Shown piece by piece: positions 1 to 7,400 of a stretch of DNA of 21,423 nucleotides. Source of the DNA: Oscillospiraceae bacterium (GTDB taxonomy: Bacteria > Bacillota > Clostridia > Oscillospirales > Oscillospiraceae); NCBI GenBank assembly GCA_017378975.1, contig JAFNXT010000112.1:1-21423 (forward strand), read 5' to 3'. Made by a program: the position numbers and the translations under genes. How positions within the stretch are numbered: position 1 is the stretch's first letter; the number at the start of each line of letters is the position of its first letter. The notes below the pieces were generated by a model, which was given only the letters and a program-made list of their open reading frames with translations, ran no database searches and had not been told where the DNA came from.

Positions 1-6
1 AGTCAT
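1..6 (-). CDS. Start of a gene that leaves the window on the left
   Basis: Reading leftwards on the minus strand, an ATG at 6..4 is followed by ACT and the window ends. It is preceded by a full Shine-Dalgarno AGGAGG at 19..14, with seven bases between it and the ATG. This spacing and the direction shared with all other genes make a real start likely. Only two codons are visible, so nothing can be said about the product. Its promoter would have to lie within or beyond the fold-back element at 66..281, or it is read from upstream. Confidence 0.5.
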
Positions 7-65
7 AGAGTTACCTCCTCATGTAGGAAAAGGGCCAGCGCCCCGGTGTGTCGATGGGACCATAT

Positions 66-281
66 ATCATCGTTTGTCGAGAAGACGTGACCTCGCCCCC
101 CTCATTTATGAGGGGGGTGGACGAGCAAAGCGAGGCCGGGGGGTGTTCGTATATAGCCACGGATCCCCAGCAAGCCAGCATAAGATATAGAGATCCGCTG
201 TATACACCCCCCACCCCGGCTGTTCGCCGGGGCACCCCCCTCATAAATGAGGGGGGCAAGGGCAGGTCGATAAACGATGAT
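66..281. repeat. Fold-back (MITE-like) palindromic intergenic element
   Basis: The outer ends 66..80 and 267..281 are inverted copies matching at 14 of 15 bases. Inside lie two near-identical hairpins, at 96..117 and 235..256, each with six C, TCAT, a two-base centre, ATGA and six G. Between them are a CCCCGGC/GCCGGGG hairpin (214..232), paired runs of GGGGGGTGT and its complement, and CGGATC/GATCCG at the centre. The whole stretch can fold into one long imperfect hairpin. It has no convincing coding content. It looks like a dispersed non-autonomous repeat; whether it is multicopy cannot be seen from one window. Confidence 0.7.
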
Positions 282-313
282 TTATCTGCGTGGTCACTTT
301 CTCGACAGTCTGA

Positions 314-342
314 GAGGCACCCACGTTTTTCGTGGGTGCCTC
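314..342 (-). terminator. Hairpin just after the secreted CE2/EEP/beta-helix gene
   Basis: A perfect 12-bp stem (GAGGCACCCACG with its complement) closes a five-base loop, beginning seven bases after the stop codon. No U-run follows on the minus strand, so it may serve as an mRNA 3' end protector or a weak terminator rather than a classical intrinsic terminator. Confidence 0.5.
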
Positions 343-348
343 AGGGAT

Positions 349-3300
349 TCACTTGAAATGGGCTGCCGTCAAATCGAAGCAGTTCCCGGACGTTCCGTTG
401 TAGGTCACACTATTATACACATAGTTGAACGCAGGCGTGGTGGTGTTCTCGCCGGAAAGCGCCTCCGCATCCAGATAAGCGGACTTGAAGGTGTTGCCCG
501 CGAAGTCCCACTGCGTATCCGATACACTCACGTTATGCGTATAGGTGCTGTCCACAAGGAAGGAGAAACGGATGCTATGGAAATACTTGGACCACTTCCC
601 TTCCAGGGGTTGCAGGAAGTTGTTGGCCTTGATCTTCAGGGGCATCTGCGCCATATTGCCCTTCTGGCTGGTATTGGCCGCACGATGCAAATACAGCGAA
701 CGGTAGCAATCATAGAAGTTGTTCCGCAGGATAGATACCTTGATATGCGAGAAATCGCTGACCAGAGCGTTCTCTGTGAAGTCCAGATCGATCGCGTAAT
801 AACCGCCGTTCCCCGAGCCACCGCAACGGACGAAGTCGTTCTTGTTATACAGCACGTAACAGCCGGTATCCGCCGTGACTCCCTTCACATAGTTCCTGGA
901 AACACCGCAATGCTCGAATCTGTTTCCGACGACAGAATAGTTGGCATATCCGGCCACAGCGTTGGTGATATGGGAATTGAAGATATTGACCTGTTCGTAG
1001 CCAATGAAATAGTTGCCTTCCATCGCAAGACCGTTGGCATTCCTGATCAAGGTGCCCACAGTGTATCCGTTGGTCACCGTGAACTGGTTGATCGTGCAAC
1101 GGAAATAGTTGTCCGCGATCGTTCCTGCCACCATTGCGCCGGAATCAGCATGCACCGCCGCAGGAGCGGCTCCCGATCCATTGCCGCCGCCGGTGATGAT
1201 GTTGTTCCGGATATCCAGTGTCTGGGTATGGGTCACCATCACAGAAACATCGGAAGTAGCGTCGTTCACATAGATCGGTCCCTTCAAAGAGGTCCCTTCC
1301 AGTGTGAAGCCCTTCACTGTCACAGAAACATCTCCGTTGCTTTCGAATACAAGACTACCATCGATGACCGTCTCAGGCTTCCGTCCGGACAGGGACCAAG
1401 TGGCTCCGTCGATACGGACAGCAGGAACGTCATGATTGTTACCCAGCAGAGTGACATCTTTTTTGAACACCACATCGTTGGTCTTGCCGTTCACGGGATA
1501 ATATCCGGGTGCGAAATACACCGTGCTGCCGGCCATGGTATTGGCCTTTGCAGCGACCTGCATCACCGTGCCGAAGCCGTTGACGCCGCCCGTGACGAAG
1601 ATCACATCGACTCCGTCGTAGAAAGCCACCGTGCCGGTCGCATTGCCGATATCATCATCGATGTAAAGCACCGAGCTGTCGGCTGCCGCCTTGGCGGTCT
1701 GCTTGTAGATGTATACCGGATAAACATCGCCGACGGCGCTCTGGAGATAGCGGACCGTCCTGCCGGTAGGGATGGCCGTCAGCGCCACGGTGGCAGCCGC
1801 GCCATGGGAAGCAAAGGGATCTGTGAAGAAATTACCGGAAGACGTTGCGAGCTTCAAGTCATCGCCATCCACCAGCACATGATACGCGCCATTGGCGAAA
1901 TAGTTGCTCACCACGGAGCCGGTAGCCTTCAGTCTGGGCTGGCTGAAGCCAGTCTGATGGATGACCGCCTCCACACGACAGGTGGGATTTCCGTAACCGT
2001 CCCTGAAGACGATACCAAACCGGTTGGTCGCCTGATACAGACCGACCGTAACAGAAGCGGTACTGCTTCCTGTACCGATCTTTCGGGGACCATCATACAC
2101 ATCATAAGTGACACCGGTACCGACGGCGATATCGAAGGTATACTTCTTCTCCGCAGAAGATGCTTCGAACTCCCGAATGTCCGTGTCGATGTCACTGATC
2201 TTCGCGTTGGCCTTCAGATCGCAATAGACGACGAGCGGAGAATGATCGGAGGACCTGCGACCGTCAACGCCTTCAGCCGCTACATGGACTTCTTTCACGT
2301 CCACATATCTGCTGTTGACGAAGATATGGTCGATGTCACCATCATGGTCACTGAAGCGGGTATAGTCCGCTATCTGGGCGGCATCTCTGAAGAAATCGTA
2401 GACCGTGTCACCCTTCGTGTAATTGACCAGCTTGTCCAGAGCCGCTCTGGCAGGATCCGAGGTCAGATAAGGCTCGCCATCATCGAAGGACGTGTTGAAA
2501 TCACCCACGATGAAAAACGGACACTTGGTCGCTTTGATGGTGGAGGCCACGTGGTTGCCCAGCGTCTGACACTCATTGGCGCGATGGATATCGCCCATGG
2601 CCGTCTTTTGTGCGGAGGTATAGCTGGAGTTGGTGGGGTCGATCGACAGGTGGGTGTTGTAGAAATAGAACACAGAACCCGTTTTCAGATCTTGCAACTG
2701 TGCCCACTGGAACCAGCGATCGGTATCCGTGTCGGTGGTACCGCCGACCGTAGCCTTAGAGACGAATTGCTTACAGCCACTGCTGAGCAGGGTGAACCGA
2801 TCCTTTTTGTACATGATCATCAGACCGTTACCGATCTTCATGAGTCCTGTGTTGTTGGCTTGGGTATCCAGCCGGAGATAGCCATACTCACTCAGGTTCT
2901 TGACCAGATAACCGGGCCAGTCATGAGTGAAGCCGTCATAGACGCCTGCCACCTCCTGAAGGCCGATAACATCAGGATCGTAAGCCTTGATCAATTTGAC
3001 GACCTTCGCCATCCGGGTGGAGTAGTGCTCATAGTTCTGGGAACTGCTGTTATGAGCAAGGACATTATAGCTCATCATTGTCAGATCCGTCTGCTCCATG
3101 GGCTCATAGGAGGTATCGATACCGGAAGCCACGGGGTTCCCCGCCGTATCTGCGCCGGTCCAGCCGGTGATCTGCTCGATGGCAGCGATGAGCTGCTTGG
3201 ACCGGGAAGCATGGGCCTCCTTGGTCGGATGACCGTTGATGCCCTTTTCCGAAGAGGAGAGCGCCTTCAGCGCAGTATAATAGATATCCAGGTCACCTGC

Positions 3301-4305
3301 GTTGTTGAATTCCGTGACCAACTCCTGGATGGTGCCGGGATAATTCTTTTCATTGAATCCATAGGCATAAACGATCTTCGCCTCAGGATACGCGGCACGG
3401 ACCTGTCGGATGAAATTGCGACACCCGAATTTGAAATCCGCCACCGAAACACCGGCGGTATTGTCATAGGTGCCGAGATTGATCACGACCACATCCGGAT
3501 CGTACTGACTATGATCGTAAGCCACATCTCTCTTCTCGCGGTAGTCGAGATAATCGAAAAACTTGGGCGCGGTATGGGTCTTCGATCCGCCACCGTTTTT
3601 CACGATACCTCTGCCGCTACCGCCGGAGAGAGCCACGGTCATATCCTCCGCACCGAAATACTGGGCGGTCAGAGCCGCATAGGTGATGGTGCTGTCTTCC
3701 GTCGCGGTGGAGTAGCTGGGGACGGAACCGGCGGACACATTGGCGTTGGTGACCATCGAGCCATAGCCGGTGGTCATATCATCACCGATGAAGAGCATCT
3801 TTCTTTCATAGTACTTCTGCGTCCCTCTGACCTCGCCGCCGGCATCGAGCCCGATCGCGCTCAGGCCCACGATGGAATAATAGCCGCTGGTACGCTTGAT
3901 CACCTTGATGGTGTGCAGACCCTCGGTCAAACCGGAGGCGAGCGTGATCTTCGTTTCCGTCTCGGGCACGGCGATATCCTTGGAAAGCACACCGTCAACA
4001 TAGACCTTCACATACGCGGTCTGGGTAGCGCTTCCGGCATTGTGCAACTTCGCCATCAACGTGGCAGTCGCTCCGGTGCCGTAAAAGGAGAACTGGAAAC
4101 CGGCGTTGCTCCAGGAAAAATAGCGGACGCCATTTTCAGCAAAGGTCCTGCCGAAGTATTTCACGTCATTCTCCAGATCCAGCGTCACCGCGTCAGTGCC
4201 TGCGGCAGTTACAGAGTTGATCTGAGGTGGATAGCCTGCAAAGAGACTGAAAAACAAGACCACAGCGCACACCGCGGCGATCAGGCGCTTGCTTTTGTTA
4301 CGCAT
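349..4305 (-). CDS. Secreted three-domain protein: degenerate CE2-like SGNH esterase, EEP phosphodiesterase, beta-helix
   Basis: This is a 1318-residue exported protein. The start is the ATG at 4305, behind AAAGGAGA; the longer open frame upstream has no ribosome site. Residues 1–35 are a signal peptide (RNKSKR, hydrophobic core, cleavage near TAA). Residues 40–155 resemble the beta-sandwich of CE2 acetylxylan esterases and 165–380 the SGNH fold. However, block I reads FIGDDMT, with Asp176 where the nucleophilic Ser belongs, and block III reads GTYD, with Tyr280 for Asn; only His359 remains. Residues 405–697 form an endonuclease/exonuclease/phosphatase domain with its expected residues: Asn414, Glu451, His552, Asp602, Asn604, Asp659, His660, Asp687, His688. 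Residues 875–1318 have N-rich turns typical of a right-handed beta-helix (pectin-lyase-like). I infer an extracellular nuclease or phosphodiesterase with carbohydrate-directed modules; the substrate is unknown. No wall-anchor motif is seen. It probably shares a transcript with the upstream autolysin. Confidence 0.85.
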   Translation of the reverse strand: MRNKSKRLIAAVCAVVLFFSLFAGYPPQINSVTAAGTDAVTLDLENDVKYFGRTFAENGVRYFSWSNAGFQFSFYGTGATATLMAKLHNAGSATQTAYVKVYVDGVLSKDIAVPETETKITLASGLTEGLHTIKVIKRTSGYYSIVGLSAIGLDAGGEVRGTQKYYERKMLFIGDDMTTGYGSMVTNANVSAGSVPSYSTATEDSTITYAALTAQYFGAEDMTVALSGGSGRGIVKNGGGSKTHTAPKFFDYLDYREKRDVAYDHSQYDPDVVVINLGTYDNTAGVSVADFKFGCRNFIRQVRAAYPEAKIVYAYGFNEKNYPGTIQELVTEFNNAGDLDIYYTALKALSSSEKGINGHPTKEAHASRSKQLIAAIEQITGWTGADTAGNPVASGIDTSYEPMEQTDLTMMSYNVLAHNSSSQNYEHYSTRMAKVVKLIKAYDPDVIGLQEVAGVYDGFTHDWPGYLVKNLSEYGYLRLDTQANNTGLMKIGNGLMIMYKKDRFTLLSSGCKQFVSKATVGGTTDTDTDRWFQWAQLQDLKTGSVFYFYNTHLSIDPTNSSYTSAQKTAMGDIHRANECQTLGNHVASTIKATKCPFFIVGDFNTSFDDGEPYLTSDPARAALDKLVNYTKGDTVYDFFRDAAQIADYTRFSDHDGDIDHIFVNSRYVDVKEVHVAAEGVDGRRSSDHSPLVVYCDLKANAKISDIDTDIREFEASSAEKKYTFDIAVGTGVTYDVYDGPRKIGTGSSTASVTVGLYQATNRFGIVFRDGYGNPTCRVEAVIHQTGFSQPRLKATGSVVSNYFANGAYHVLVDGDDLKLATSSGNFFTDPFASHGAAATVALTAIPTGRTVRYLQSAVGDVYPVYIYKQTAKAAADSSVLYIDDDIGNATGTVAFYDGVDVIFVTGGVNGFGTVMQVAAKANTMAGSTVYFAPGYYPVNGKTNDVVFKKDVTLLGNNHDVPAVRIDGATWSLSGRKPETVIDGSLVFESNGDVSVTVKGFTLEGTSLKGPIYVNDATSDVSVMVTHTQTLDIRNNIITGGGNGSGAAPAAVHADSGAMVAGTIADNYFRCTINQFTVTNGYTVGTLIRNANGLAMEGNYFIGYEQVNIFNSHITNAVAGYANYSVVGNRFEHCGVSRNYVKGVTADTGCYVLYNKNDFVRCGGSGNGGYYAIDLDFTENALVSDFSHIKVSILRNNFYDCYRSLYLHRAANTSQKGNMAQMPLKIKANNFLQPLEGKWSKYFHSIRFSFLVDSTYTHNVSVSDTQWDFAGNTFKSAYLDAEALSGENTTTPAFNYVYNSVTYNGTSGNCFDLTAAHFK

Positions 4306-4337
4306 ATGCTTCTCTCCTTTTGAGATGATTTTGAGAT

Positions 4338-4376
4338 CCGGCATTGCCGAAGCCCCATGGACTTCGGCAATGCCGG
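4338..4376 (-). terminator. Intergenic 15-bp hairpin between the two secreted-protein genes
   Basis: CCGGCATTGCCGAAG at 4338..4352 pairs perfectly with 4362..4376 around a nine-base loop. On the minus strand it is followed by ATCTCAAAA twice and then the ribosome site of the next gene, with no U-run. Full termination is doubtful. It may be a processing or stability hairpin that sets relative expression within one operon. Confidence 0.5.
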
Positions 4377-4418
4377 TCGTTCTACTTTTAGCGGAAGGAG
4401 ATCCGATCCCTTCCCTCG

Positions 4419-7400
4419 TCACGCCGGAGCTCTTCGTCCCTCATTGTATCCGTAGATCAGATAATGCTCAAGTGCCTTCACATGATCATTACCGTATGCA
4501 CTCTTCAGATCACTGTACTTCTGGAGGTAGGCCTTGGTGCTGAACGCGGCACAGCCCTGACGCCCCTCGGAAATACCGTAGGTGACGAAATGCTGGTAGA
4601 GCTTGGTGGCATCCGTGCCAAAGGCGGCCTTCAGATCAGGATACTTGTTGGCATAGTAGGTAGCATCGAACACCAGGCTCTTCTGAGAACTGCTGATCGT
4701 CACGGTACTGCCACCGGAAGAAGCGCCCGTATTGCCGGAGCCGGGAGCTCTGTAAGCAAAACGGAAGGGATTGCTTGCATAGTTCAGCGGCTCGTAGAAG
4801 GGCTGGTTGGACCGGATCCGGGCCAGACTGCCGGCATCGTAACGATAGGTCTGTCCATTGGACGGGCTGTAGTTACTGGCGGCGATGAAAACGTGCTGAG
4901 GATAGGAACGATACTGCGGTGCCAGATAGGTGTGATTGGTGCAGTAACCGACGAACACGATATCACCTGCCCTGACCTGATTGATGTCTGTGATCTTAGT
5001 GAAGCCATGGAGCTTCAGGAAGGTTTCCAGAGATCCGTAATTCAGGTCCAGATTATGCCCAGGCAGAGGCAGACCTCTCACGGCAGGCTGACCATTGACA
5101 TAGCCGGCATTGCCCAGTGCCCAACCCACGAAGCGGTCACAGGACACGATCTTCTGGCTCTTATCATAGAAGGGGTTGACCGAGGAATCACCGTACACGA
5201 AGCCATGAGCCTTCTGGTAGTCGGCGACCCCCTTCGCCTCCCACAGGATCTTGGAAGCGTTCAACGAGGTGGCCGGGGTATAAACGAATCTCCCGTTGGA
5301 ATCATACACGACGTAGCCAAGCTGGACCTTGGAGTTGGCAGCAGACTGTGCGCTGGACAAACTGCTGTAGGTACCGATGCAGTTCGTATTGTAGGGAGAC
5401 GCGACCCGGTAAGTCACCGTAGAGGAAGTGGACGGCGCGGGAGTGGAGCTACCGCCGGAAGAAACGGAAGCCTTGACGATCTTGAAGCGCTGAGTGTTGG
5501 ACCCGTTGACCTCGCCACGGACAGCGGAGGTGCCGCTGGCGATACTGCTGCTCTGCAGATCCATGACCGCATACTGACAGGAAGCGGGCTTCATGACATA
5601 GGTACCGTTCTTCTCATAGAGGTACCACTGCTGCTCCTTCGAATCATTGTTGGCGGTGACGGTGATATTGATGCCCGTATCACCGGCATCAAGCGCCTTC
5701 GAAGTATCCGCCATATTGGTGATCACGTAGCTGCCGTTGGACCGGCGTACGAATTTCCAGACCTGAGCCGGCTCCGTAGAGTTGGCGTACAGTTGCACAG
5801 CAGTCCCGTTGGCACGCAAACTCATGGACGTATCCTTCGCTGTGACGATGTTCGCTGTGAAGTTCGTACCCACATCCGCAGGCTCCGCTGTCTTGCGTCC
5901 CTCTTTATAGCCCAGAGTGACGTAGTGGTCGATCGCCTTGGGGTAGTTGGTACCAAAGGCGTTCTTCAGGTCACTACTCTGGCTCAGATAGTACGTGACA
6001 CTGAACACAGGATGGGCCTGACGGCCTTCGAGGACACCAAAGTTCAGGAAGTGATCGTACAGCTTGGTCGAATCGGAACCGAACGCGTTCTTCAGATCGG
6101 GATACTTGTTACTGTAATAAACAGCATCGAATACCAAATTCTTCTGGAAAGCAGTCAACTCCAGACCGGATCTGTTGGTGGAGCCGGAAGGACCGGAGGG
6201 AGCCGGAGAATTATTACCGGTAGCAGGCGCTCTATAAGCGAACCGGAAGAGATTGCTGGCATAGTTCAGAGGCTCGTAGGTGGGCTGGACCGATCTGATA
6301 CGGGAATTGCTGCCGGCATCGTATCTGTAGGCCTGGCCGCCGCCCTCACGGTAACCACTGGCCGCGATGAACACATGCTGGGGATACTGACGCATCGTTG
6401 CACTCAGCGTGGTATGGACCGTGGAATAGCCGACGAAGATGATATCACCGGCCTTGACCTGGTTGATATCGGTGATCTTCGTAAAGCCGTGCTGCTTCAG
6501 GAAAGTCTCCAGGCAGCCGTAGCCCAAATCATTGCTGTGGCCGTACAGGTTCAGGCCCGACGTTGCAGGCTGACCGGCGACATAGCCGGCATCGCCCAGG
6601 GCCCAACCGACAAAACGGTCGCAGGATACGATCTTCTCACTCTTGTTATAGTACTGATTCTTGGTGGCATTGCCGTAAATAAAGCCATGCGTCCGCATAT
6701 GATCCGCTGCATTCTTTGCGTTCCAAAGGATCTTGGATGCATTCAGGGAGGTAGCCGGCGTATAGACGAACTTGCCGTTGGAATCGTACACGACATAGCC
6801 GTACTGGACCTTGGAATTGGCTACAGACTTGGCCGTATCATAGCTCGTATAGGTACCGATGGCATTGGTGTTGTAAGGAGATGCCACTCTGTAGTTCACA
6901 ACAACAGGGGCCACAGGCTTGGCCTGAGCGTCATTCTCTGTTTCGGTGTCAGGGGTAGTGTCGGGAGCCGTGCCGGTATTGGAGCCGGAATTGGTATCTC
7001 CGGTATCCGTATTGGGCTGGGAGGTCTTGGTGATGTTCCATCTTTGGGTCTTATTGCCGTCCACACCACTGCAAACCATCTTCGTATTGTCCCCGGTCTT
7101 GTTATCGAGCAGATCGAGCACATCGGTCTTATCGCTGGCGCACTTGATGATATAGGTGGCTCCCTTATCGTAAATGAACCAACGCTGATCACTGGACTCA
7201 TCACTGTCAGCGATCACCACATAGCCCTTGGTGCTGTCACTGCCGTCAAGGACCTTCGTACCGGTCTTCATATTGACGATCTTGTAACTACCGTCCGTCT
7301 GCCGGATGAACTTCCAGATCTGGGCCAGAGAGCTGGTGGGATCGGAGATGACCGTCTTGCCGCTGGACAGCGTGACGTTCATGTTATCTACGGAAGACGG

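Noticed and set aside
48..356. Open frames on both strands through the fold-back element (also 11..259 minus)
   Set aside because: They read through palindromic sequence, have no ribosome sites and encode low-complexity peptides.
277..4323. A 1348-codon open frame on the plus strand
   Set aside because: It is exactly antisense to, and in codon register with, the secreted CE2/EEP/beta-helix gene. Its translation has no domain logic, and it exists because the sense gene lacks TTA, CTA and TCA codons.
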